The notes: generated by a model not told the origin, from the letters alone. 5,927 nucleotides of DNA from JACKLD01 sp049297695 (GCA_049297695.1 JBAQUT010000003.1:1-5927); one strand, 5' to 3'. Positions 1 through 5,706 are shown, counted from the first letter of the stretch. Made by a program: numbers and translations.

Positions 1-21
1 TATGGTCAAAATAACTCATAT

Positions 22-46
22 CCCCTTATACCCCTCCCCCCAACCC
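22..46 (-). other. G-quadruplex-type motif downstream of polA
   Basis: On the polA strand, four G-runs (lengths 3, 6, 4 and 4) are separated by loops of 2, 1 and 5 bases, fitting the usual G3+N1-7 rule. It begins 24 bases after the polA stop codon, where a 3' untranslated region would be. No hairpin-plus-U-run terminator is visible in bases 1-69. The strong G bias of this strand raises the chance of a coincidence. Confidence 0.5.
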
Positions 47-69
47 AACCTGACAACTCCGCGCGCCCT

Positions 70-3021
70 TTAGTGAGCCTCCTCCCAGTTCGGCCCAACC
101 CCAACCTCCACCAGCAACGGCACCGCCAGCTGCACCACGCCCCCCATCACCTTGGGCAACTCAGCTTTCAGCAATGGCACCACATCTGGGTGGGCCTCAA
201 AAACCAACTCATCATGCACCTGCATCAACAAACGGACCGAAGGCCCTCCTCTAGCATCCTGACACCTAGCACCTAGCATCCTTTCTACTTGTGGCATCGC
301 CAACTTGATAATATCCGCATTGCTCCCCTGCAATGGCGCGTTAATGGCCGCCCGCTCCGCATTGCTCCGCAACCCCCCATTGGCGCTCGCAATGTCGGGC
401 AACCACACCCGCCGCCCCAGCAAGGTCTCCACATACCCGTGCTGGCGGGCAAACGCCTTGTTGGCCTCCATGTAATCCTTCACCCCGTCGTAGCGGGCAA
501 AATACGCCTCAATCCACGCCGCCGCCTCGTCTTTCGTGCTACCAATCTGTTTGGCCAAACTGGCCGCCCCCATACCATACACCAACCCGAAGTTAATAAA
601 CTTCGCCGCCCGCCGCTGCTCTTTGCTCACAGTTTCCAGCGGAATGTTATGGATCAAACTGGCAGTGTAAGCATGGATATCCGCCCCCTCCGTAAACGCT
701 TTCCGCAACCCCACGCTGCCGCTCATGTGGGCCAACAACCGCAGTTCAATCTGGCTATAATCCGCACTCACCATCACCCAGCCCTCGCGGGGGATAAACG
801 CCTTCCGCACCTTCCGCCCCTCGTCGGTACGGATGGGTATATTCTGCAGATTCGGCTCGGTGCTGCTAAACCGCCCCGTGCTGGCCCCAATCTGCTGATA
901 ACTCGTGTGCACCCGCCGCGTCACAGGGTTCACCTGCTCCAACAACGCTTCCGTGTACGTACTCCGCAACTTCGCCAACTGCCGATATTGCAACATCAGC
1001 GGCGGCAGCCGCGCCCCTGCTGCCTGCCCCCTGCCTCCTGCTTCTTCACTCTCCGCCATCTCCTCCAAAACCCCCACGGCCGTACTACGATTCTTCCGTT
1101 GCCGCTCAGTCCCCAATCCCATTTCATCAAACAACACCACCGCCAACTGGGTAGGCGAGTTCACGTTAAACCCGTGCCCCGCAAGGGTATGTATCTCGGC
1201 CTCCAGCGCCGCCATGCGCAACCCAAAGTCGTCGCTCAACCGCTTCAATTCCACCTCGTTCACCCTTACCCCACGGGCTTCCATGGCCGCCACCACGGGC
1301 AACACCTCTTTTTCCAGAGCATACACCCGCGCAGGACCACCCTCCAACATAGGGGCTAAAATTTGCCACAACCGCCACGTGGCATCGGCATCCTCCGCCG
1401 CATAACGGGTGGCAGCCTCCAACCCCACATAATCAAACGTCACCGCCGCCTTGCCCTTGCCCGCCACCTCTTCGTATTTAATCATGGTATGGCCCAAATG
1501 CTTCTCCGCCAACGCATCCAGCCCATGGCCCCAACGCCCCCCCGCCAAACAGGCTGAAAGCAACATCGTGTCCTCATAATTCCGTACCAACCCCTGCAAC
1601 GCCACGCCATCGTTCCCCACCCCCAACGCCTTGGCCAACACCCGCCAATCGTATTTCAGGTTATGACCAATCTTCCGCACCCCCTCATCCGCCAACAAGT
1701 CTTTCACATCCGCCAACACCACCGCCGCGTCCACTTGCCCCTCCACCAACTGTGCCTCCACCACATCCCCAAACAACCCACCCGTAACCCTGTCATCCAG
1801 TAATCCAGTTACCCGATGTGCCAGCGGCACATAACACGCCTCCCCCACACCCACCGCCAAACACACTCCCACCAACTCCGCCACCAACGGGTCTAACCCC
1901 GTGGTTTCAGTATCCAGCGCCACCTGACCCACCTCCCGCACCCGCGCCACCCACCGCTTCCACGCCGCCTCATCCCGCACACATTCATAGCCCGTGTACC
2001 AATCTTCGTGCAGCGAAGATTGCCCGCCGAAGCCTTGGCGCAGAGGGGCTATCTCCCCACCCCCCGCCACACTTGCATCTTGGTTCTTGGCTCTTGCTTC
2101 TGCAAACCCTTGCCTTTCATCCACTCCCCGCTCCATCCCCGCCCGCTTCCGCAACCTCCCCGCCAACGTCCTAAATTCCAACTCCTCCTCCAAATACTCC
2201 GCCGCCACTTCCAACTTGGGCGCAAAGTTTAACTCGTTCCACCCCACAGGCAACACCACATCCCGCTTCAGCGTTACCAACTCGCGGCTTAAATATGCCT
2301 TCGCCTTGTTCTCTTCCAAACTCTCCCGCATCTTGGGTTTATCCACTTGTGCAATGTTGGCGTATATTCCATCCACATCCGCAAACTTTACAATCAAATC
2401 CGCCGCCCCCTTGGGGCCAATTCCTTTCACACCCGGAACATTGTCGCTGCTGTCCCCAATCAACGCTTGCACCTGGGTCACCTTCTCCGGCCCCACACCA
2501 AACTTCTCCACCACCTCGGCAGGCCCAATCCACTTGTCTTTCAATGTATCAAACATCCGCACATTCGGGCCAATCAACTGCATCAAATCCTTATCCGAAC
2601 TCACAATCGTCACCTTGCACCCACCGTTCCGCGTTTCCTCGCAATAGTGCTCCACCACCGTCGCAATCACATCATCCGCCTCAACCCCTTCCACCCGCAC
2701 CGCCGCAATCCCAAACGCCTCCACCAGCGGCTGGAACATCCGCAACTGCACCAACATCGCCGGCTCCACAGGCGGACGGTTGGCCTTATAAGCCGGGTAA
2801 ATATCCTTCCGGAACGTCGGCCCCACACTGTCCAACGCCACCAAACACACGTCAGGCTTCAGGTCGTCCACCACCTTCACCAACATTTGGGCAAAGCCAA
2901 ACAACGCATTCGTGGGAGTACCATCACTCTTGGTCAACCCCTGCCGCACGGCATGATACGCCCGAAAGAGAAACGACAACCCGTCAATAATCACAACATG
3001 CTGCTGGCTCATGGTTGACAT
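70..3021 (-). CDS. polA: DNA polymerase I with active-looking 5' nuclease, 3'-5' proofreading and polymerase domains
   Basis: This cytoplasmic enzyme fills repair gaps and replaces Okazaki RNA primers. The 5' nuclease spans about residues 8-295 (Asp13, EADD 114-117, SSDKD 141-145, GDSSDN 189-194 before a helix-hairpin-helix). The 3'-5' exonuclease keeps Asp370-x-Glu372, Asp458 and Tyr540/Asp544, so proofreading should be active. The polymerase keeps motif A Asp754, motif B Arg803/Lys807/Tyr815 and motif C His936-Asp937-Glu938. The 983 residues exceed the 928 of E. coli PolA. From remembered E. coli positions, the extra 55 fall between catalytic landmarks (+15 before Asp370, +19 to Asp458, +9 to Tyr540, +6 to Asp754, +6 to Asp937), mostly where short repeat arrays lie. 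The first Met is preferred because AAGGG sits 8 nt upstream; the next Met (3012) is too far from it. The gene is divergent from the 3070 gene. Confidence 0.98.
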   Translation of the reverse strand: MSTMSQQHVVIIDGLSFLFRAYHAVRQGLTKSDGTPTNALFGFAQMLVKVVDDLKPDVCLVALDSVGPTFRKDIYPAYKANRPPVEPAMLVQLRMFQPLVEAFGIAAVRVEGVEADDVIATVVEHYCEETRNGGCKVTIVSSDKDLMQLIGPNVRMFDTLKDKWIGPAEVVEKFGVGPEKVTQVQALIGDSSDNVPGVKGIGPKGAADLIVKFADVDGIYANIAQVDKPKMRESLEENKAKAYLSRELVTLKRDVVLPVGWNELNFAPKLEVAAEYLEEELEFRTLAGRLRKRAGMERGVDERQGFAEARAKNQDASVAGGGEIAPLRQGFGGQSSLHEDWYTGYECVRDEAAWKRWVARVREVGQVALDTETTGLDPLVAELVGVCLAVGVGEACYVPLAHRVTGLLDDRVTGGLFGDVVEAQLVEGQVDAAVVLADVKDLLADEGVRKIGHNLKYDWRVLAKALGVGNDGVALQGLVRNYEDTMLLSACLAGGRWGHGLDALAEKHLGHTMIKYEEVAGKGKAAVTFDYVGLEAATRYAAEDADATWRLWQILAPMLEGGPARVYALEKEVLPVVAAMEARGVRVNEVELKRLSDDFGLRMAALEAEIHTLAGHGFNVNSPTQLAVVLFDEMGLGTERQRKNRSTAVGVLEEMAESEEAGGRGQAAGARLPPLMLQYRQLAKLRSTYTEALLEQVNPVTRRVHTSYQQIGASTGRFSSTEPNLQNIPIRTDEGRKVRKAFIPREGWVMVSADYSQIELRLLAHMSGSVGLRKAFTEGADIHAYTASLIHNIPLETVSKEQRRAAKFINFGLVYGMGAASLAKQIGSTKDEAAAWIEAYFARYDGVKDYMEANKAFARQHGYVETLLGRRVWLPDIASANGGLRSNAERAAINAPLQGSNADIIKLAMPQVERMLGARCQDARGGPSVRLLMQVHDELVFEAHPDVVPLLKAELPKVMGGVVQLAVPLLVEVGVGPNWEEAH
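251..281 (-). repeat. Four-unit heptamer array in polA, before motif C
   Basis: On the plus strand the units are CTAGCAT, CTGACAC, CTAGCAC and CTAGCAT, with one extra base after the first. CTAGCATCC occurs twice, 22 bp apart. It encodes about residues 914-924, just before the catalytic HDE (936-938). The interval from motif A to motif C is 183 residues here against 177 in E. coli, so the array accounts for the surplus of six. Confidence 0.65.
1014..1041 (-). repeat. Four-unit heptamer array in the polA thumb region
   Basis: The 28 bp divide exactly into four units: on the plus strand CCCCTGC, TGCCTGC, CCCCTGC and CTCCTGC. They encode part of the Gly/Ala-rich stretch at about residues 661-670 (GGRGQAAGA), a loop before the conserved LQYRQLAKLRSTY. 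The interval from exonuclease Asp544 to motif A is six residues longer than in E. coli. Confidence 0.7.
1784..1815 (-). repeat. Four-unit octamer array in the polA exonuclease domain
   Basis: The 32 bp divide into four units, on the plus strand GTAACCCT, GTCATCCA, GTAATCCA and GTTACCCG. The outer ends carry GTAAC and GTTAC as a 5-bp inverted repeat. It encodes about residues 403-413 (RVTGLLDDRVTG). The interval between exonuclease residues Asp370 and Asp458 is 19 residues longer than in E. coli. Confidence 0.55.
2000..2050 (-). repeat. Palindromic coding element in the polA linker
   Basis: Perfect 9-bp arms (2000-2008 and 2014-2022) flank a 5-base loop, followed by an imperfect second hairpin (2025-2040). 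It encodes LRQGFGGQSSLHED (327-340). I recall the peptide string LRQG(F/Y)GGQ as recurring in unrelated proteins of uncultured bacteria, which would fit a dispersed element; I could not check this here. Confidence 0.6.
2072..2104 (-). repeat. 33-bp dispersed repeat in the polA interdomain linker (copy 1)
   Basis: A 28-bp core (2073-2100) has four heptamers, on the plus strand TTGCATC, TTGGTTC, TTGGCTC and TTGCTTC. The full 33 bp match the mnmE copy (3998-4030) at 29 positions. It encodes residues 307-317 (AEARAKNQDAS) in the linker between the 5' nuclease and the 3'-5' exonuclease. Confidence 0.8.
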
Positions 3022-3044
3022 CTACCACACCCTTAATGTATACG
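3015..3044 (+). promoter_or_regulatory. Sigma-70-type promoter of the 3070 gene
   Basis: TTGACA (3015-3020) and TATACG (3039-3044) are 18 bp apart. The predicted start near 3051 leaves a leader of about 19 bases that contains the GGAAAG ribosome site. The -35 box lies over the first codons of polA on the other strand, so polymerase binding here could interfere with polA expression. Confidence 0.6.
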
Positions 3045-3076
3045 CACTTTATAAACGGAAAGAATCCCCATGCCAC
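3037..3076 (-). promoter_or_regulatory. Candidate polA promoter region
   Basis: On the minus strand, GTGGCA (3076-3071) and TATAAA (3053-3048) are 17 bp apart, matching 4 of 6 and 5 of 6 consensus bases. An alternative -10 is TATACA (3042-3037), with only a poor -35 match. Both give a short leader carrying AAGGG before the polA ATG at 3021. The choice between them cannot be made from the sequence. Confidence 0.42.
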
Positions 3077-3432
3077 GCATCAGACTCCCCAAAAAAGCCA
3101 ACTCGTTTTCATCCCTCAAACCCCCAACCAAGATCAACATGCCCGAAACCATCGATTTTGTTGTCGAAAGCCTTCTCCTACGCGCCGCCCTCAGCCACCA
3201 AGAAGCCCGACCCTCTCTTTTTGTAAACGCAGATACCATCGATTTCATCGTCCGCGAAGCCGCCCTTCGCACATCCCTCTCCGCAGTAATATCCAACGAA
3301 ATGGCCGACATTATCGAAGGTGCCCTTGCCAAACTCCAAGAACGCGGGGTCAAAGGAACCTTAAATCAACACGATGATGTAACAACCCGACATACCTCCT
3401 ACACCATGAACCTCACCTGGAAAAGCCGTTGA
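3070..3432 (+). CDS. Small hypothetical protein with an internal helical repeat
   Basis: I do not recognise this 120-residue protein. It has no signal peptide or membrane segment. The first 25 residues are basic (several Lys/Arg). Two similar stretches follow, residues 26-42 (starting ETIDFVV) and 55-71 (starting DTIDFIV), identical at 9 of 17 positions. A weaker third stretch sits at about 77-92 (MADIIEGALAKLQ). All look amphipathic and helical, so a small helical-bundle or DNA- or protein-binding role is possible, but this is only inference. The start at 3070 is supported by GGAAAG at 3057-3062, seven bases upstream. An internal Met at 3139 has no good ribosome site. The gene has its own promoter, shares its upstream region with polA, and has C-rich codons typical of plus-strand genes here. 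Confidence 0.72.
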   Translation: MPRIRLPKKANSFSSLKPPTKINMPETIDFVVESLLLRAALSHQEARPSLFVNADTIDFIVREAALRTSLSAVISNEMADIIEGALAKLQERGVKGTLNQHDDVTTRHTSYTMNLTWKSR

Positions 3433-3463
3433 TATTCGCACCCCACATACCGCCAACCCATAC

Positions 3464-3492
3464 TTGACGTCAAACCATGTCTCATGTATACT
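3464..3492 (+). promoter_or_regulatory. Sigma-70-type promoter of the exported-protein gene
   Basis: TTGACG (3464-3469) and TATACT (3487-3492) are separated by exactly 17 bp. The expected start near 3499-3500 leaves about 20 bases before the ATG at 3519. The -35 box lies inside the perfect 10-bp palindrome TTGACGTCAA (3464-3473), a possible operator. Confidence 0.75.
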
Positions 3493-3518
3493 TGTTAAAT
3501 TAAATGAAAGAATCAACC

Positions 3519-3866
3519 ATGTCGTCCCGCCTCCTCGCCGCCGCTCTCGCCACTAGTTTTATTGTTCCTGCACAAGCGCAACAAAACAACTACTCATTTA
3601 AAATACTTGTTACCATATGCTCCAACAACCAAGTTATAACTTTACCTGCGAAATCACTGGAAGATTGCAAAGATAAAGCAAATCTTTTAGCTAAATCTAA
3701 TTACGCATACGAAGGTATGTGCATAGATTTAGATAATGTAAAAAAATCCGTTCCCCTTCGATTTAACAAAGGTTCTATGAGTCCAACTTGTGGAGGATGG
3801 GGAGTTCCTGGGTATTTCCAATTCGACACCGTAATTTCACAAAAACCTGAAGAGCCCACCAAATAA
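3519..3866 (+). CDS. Small exported protein with four cysteines, function unknown
   Basis: The 115-residue product begins with a typical Sec signal peptide: Arg4, a hydrophobic core (about residues 5-17) and AQA at 18-20, with probable cleavage after Ala20. The mature part has cysteines at 34, 50, 68 and 91, enough for two disulfides in the periplasm. I do not recognise the family. An in-frame ATG at 3504 exists, but it would lie only a few bases after the predicted transcription start. The ATG at 3519 has GAAAG (3506-3510) eight bases upstream and gives a cleaner signal peptide, so I chose it. The signal-peptide region is C-rich like the neighbours, but the rest is AT-rich (22 of 60 G+C at 3601-3660), which suggests a mosaic or acquired origin. 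The stop codon directly abuts the mnmE stop codon. Confidence 0.8.
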   Translation: MSSRLLAAALATSFIVPAQAQQNNYSFKILVTICSNNQVITLPAKSLEDCKDKANLLAKSNYAYEGMCIDLDNVKKSVPLRFNKGSMSPTCGGWGVPGYFQFDTVISQKPEEPTK

Positions 3867-5240
3867 TCACTTCCCCACACAAAAAGTCGAAAAAACCACA
3901 TCCAACACATCCTCGGATGTCGTCCGCCCCGTCACCCGCCCAACAGCTGCCGCAGCAGACCGTAAATCCTCCGCCACCAACTCACTCACACTCCCTTCTT
4001 GCATCTTGATTCTTGCATCTTGCATCTGCACAAGGGCCCTGCCCAATCCCATCACCGCCTCCTCCACCGCCACCCGGTGCCGCTCCCGCGTCAACATCGC
4101 CGCCTCGCTCGCCCCCGCCGCCACATCTTCCACAAGGGTTTGTATCACCGGCAATACCCGCCCCAAAGCCTCCCGCTCCAACAAATTCACCGCCACCACA
4201 GGGTATCCTTCAACATCGCTGGGGAAATCCAACTCAAACTCTTCCGCCCGACTCACCACCACCAACGTCCGCCCCAGCACCAACACCTCCCCCAATTCCT
4301 CCACATCGTGGGGAAATCCATGCCCGTCCACCACCGCCACCACCACATCCGCATGGGCCGCCTGCTTCAACGCCCGCCGAACCCCCTCCGCCTCAATCAC
4401 ATCGTCCGTCTCCCTCAACCCCGCCGTATCTGCCACCACCACGGGGTAGCCTCCAATGTCCAACGTGCTGGTCACAACATCCCGCGTGGTGCCCGCCAAA
4501 GGGCTTACAATGGCCACATCCTGCCCCGCCAACAGGTTGAGCAAGGTGCTTTTCCCCGCGTTGGGCTTGCCCACAATGGCCAACCGGATGCCCTCCCGCA
4601 CCCGCTCTCCCGCCCGTTCCCCCATGGCCGCCTGCAAATCCGCCAAAACCGTCTGCATCCCCGCCGCCAAGGCAGGGTCGGCCAACACCTCCAACTCCTC
4701 GTCGGGGAAATCAATCCCCGCCTCCACCTGCGCCAACAGCTTTAAAATTTCGGCCCGCCAATGCTCAAATCTGGCTCCCAACGCCCCATCCAACTGCCTC
4801 ACCGCCTGCCGCCGCTGGGCCTCGGTGGTGGCCGCAATCAAATCGGCCAACCCTTCCGCCGCCGTAATGTCCATTTTGCCGTTCATCACGGCCCTGCGGC
4901 TAAACTCCCCCGCCAAGGCAGGCCGCACCCCGTCCATACCCCTGCACCTCTCCAGCACCGCCTGAACCACCGCCCGCCCGCCATGGGTATGGAATTCCAC
5001 CACATCCTCTCCCGTAAAACTGGCCGGCGCCTTAAACTTCACACCCATCCCGCGGTCAATGTCGCCTCCCACAGGGCCGTACACCAACTTGCCCACTTCG
5101 GCCCCCATCAACACAGGCATCAGCGATACCCCCACACTCCACGCCGCCGGCCCGCTTACCCGCACCACCGCCACCCCGGCCGGCAACGGCGCCGTGGCCA
5201 AAGCTACAATAGTATCTCCGTTGATATAAGAAAGACTCAT
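3867..5240 (-). CDS. mnmE: tRNA uridine-5-carboxymethylaminomethyl modification GTPase MnmE
   Basis: MnmE works with MnmG (not in this window) to install the (carboxymethyl)aminomethyl group on wobble uridine 34 of certain tRNAs. The N-terminal formyl-folate-binding domain is seen in DTIVALAT (9-16), TGEDVVEFHTHGG (76-88) and GEFSRRAVMNGKMD (111-124), followed by the helical part with IDFPDEE (176-182). The inserted G domain has the P-loop GKPNAGKS (224-231), GTTRD (250-254) and DTAG (271-274). The C terminus ends in Cys454-Val-Gly-Lys, the family hallmark. Length (457) is normal. Two oddities stand out: the G4 position reads SRAE (330-333) instead of NKxD, and residues 405-414 are encoded by a short repeat array. 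The start is fixed by an upstream in-frame stop (TAG at 5247-5249). AAAGG lies only one base before the ATG, so the ribosome site is unusual. Confidence 0.97.
   Translation of the reverse strand: MSLSYINGDTIVALATAPLPAGVAVVRVSGPAAWSVGVSLMPVLMGAEVGKLVYGPVGGDIDRGMGVKFKAPASFTGEDVVEFHTHGGRAVVQAVLERCRGMDGVRPALAGEFSRRAVMNGKMDITAAEGLADLIAATTEAQRRQAVRQLDGALGARFEHWRAEILKLLAQVEAGIDFPDEELEVLADPALAAGMQTVLADLQAAMGERAGERVREGIRLAIVGKPNAGKSTLLNLLAGQDVAIVSPLAGTTRDVVTSTLDIGGYPVVVADTAGLRETDDVIEAEGVRRALKQAAHADVVVAVVDGHGFPHDVEELGEVLVLGRTLVVVSRAEEFELDFPSDVEGYPVVAVNLLEREALGRVLPVIQTLVEDVAAGASEAAMLTRERHRVAVEEAVMGLGRALVQMQDARIKMQEGSVSELVAEDLRSAAAAVGRVTGRTTSEDVLDVVFSTFCVGK
3998..4030 (-). repeat. 33-bp dispersed repeat in mnmE (copy 2)
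   Basis: The core (3999-4026) has four heptamers, on the plus strand TTGCATC, TTGATTC, TTGCATC and TTGCATC. It matches the polA copy at 29 of 33 bases but is translated in another frame, giving QMQDARIKMQ (405-414). This looks like an insertion of about ten residues in the C-terminal helical domain, before the conserved AEDLR segment. Confidence 0.8.
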
Positions 5241-5258
5241 GCCTTTCTAATATCACAA

Positions 5259-5648
5259 CTATCGTTTGTGCGAATTATCTAAATCGTTATCATCCCAACT
5301 AACACGTATTTTTTCTTTTCCACGACGAAAAGATTCTACATCAAATTCACAAACCATCAATTCGAAGCAAACTCTATCTAACAGTGTTTTAGCTCTACTT
5401 TCGTTTTTCAAGGGCTGCAAATAGAGCCTAAAATATCCATCGTTCAAAATATTTCTAACATCATTTTCATTAAAAATTTTGGACTGTTTTAGACCTTTAA
5501 AATGAGCATGATGATATACTAATCGCGCCAACAACCCCTCTACCGCAAACGCTACAACCTGATCATCTAAATGTGGTTTTGGTTCAATCAATTTATGGCC
5601 AAGCCCCGTAATTCTGTTCCCCGTCACCGTCTTCAAAAAGTCCGACAT
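5259..5648 (-). CDS. Hypothetical AT-rich protein upstream of mnmE
   Basis: I do not recognise this 129-residue protein. It is soluble in appearance, with no signal peptide or membrane segment, and has a charged, Asp/Lys/Arg-rich C-terminal tail. It holds two cysteines close together (in VCFELMVCEF) and a histidine pair in LVYHHAHF; neither is a metal site I can name. GGGAG lies seven bases before the ATG, and a strong consensus-like promoter precedes it, so expression looks real. It ends 18 bp before mnmE, on the same strand, with no terminator between them, so both are probably one transcript. Its base composition is far lower in G+C than the neighbours (15 of 60 at 5461-5520), which suggests horizontal acquisition or a lineage-specific gene. 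Confidence 0.75.
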   Translation of the reverse strand: MSDFLKTVTGNRITGLGHKLIEPKPHLDDQVVAFAVEGLLARLVYHHAHFKGLKQSKIFNENDVRNILNDGYFRLYLQPLKNESRAKTLLDRVCFELMVCEFDVESFRRGKEKIRVSWDDNDLDNSHKR

Positions 5649-5671
5649 CTCATTTCTCCCGTTGATACTCG

Positions 5672-5700
5672 TGTATACTTATAAAATCATGTAATGTCAA
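5672..5700 (-). promoter_or_regulatory. Sigma-70-type promoter of the 5259-5648 gene and mnmE
   Basis: On the minus strand, TTGACA (5700-5695) and TATACA (5677-5672) are separated by exactly 17 bp, close to a perfect consensus promoter. The expected start near 5665 gives a leader of about 17 bases with GGGAG before the ATG at 5648. It probably drives mnmE as well, because no other promoter is apparent before it. Confidence 0.78.
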
Positions 5701-5706
5701 TCTATC

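Noticed and set aside
289..1359. Long plus-strand open frame opposite polA
   Set aside because: It lies wholly opposite conserved PolA catalytic motifs, is full of Pro, His and Arg from C-rich complement codons, and shows no recognisable domain or ribosome site.
251..2104. CRISPR array
   Set aside because: The repeats are short, degenerate, in frame within polA, and have no regular spacers of 25-40 bp between identical repeats.
2295..3018. Overlapping plus-strand open frames opposite the 5' nuclease of polA
   Set aside because: Same low-complexity composition; the strand skew removes stop codons and makes long shadow frames expected.
3033..3353. Minus-strand frame opposite the 3070 gene
   Set aside because: The plus-strand gene has a promoter, a ribosome site and an internal protein repeat; the minus frame would overlap the polA promoter and has no such support.
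3504..3518. Start of the exported-protein gene at ATG 3504
   Set aside because: It would leave a leader of only about 4-5 bases from the predicted transcript start and uses up the GAAAG ribosome site that fits the ATG at 3519.
3999..4965. Plus-strand frames opposite mnmE
   Set aside because: They mirror conserved MnmE sequence and consist mainly of Pro, Ser, Thr and His runs.
5241..5258. Terminator or separate promoter between the AT-rich gene and mnmE
   Set aside because: Eighteen bases hold no hairpin with a T-run and no paired -35 and -10 boxes.
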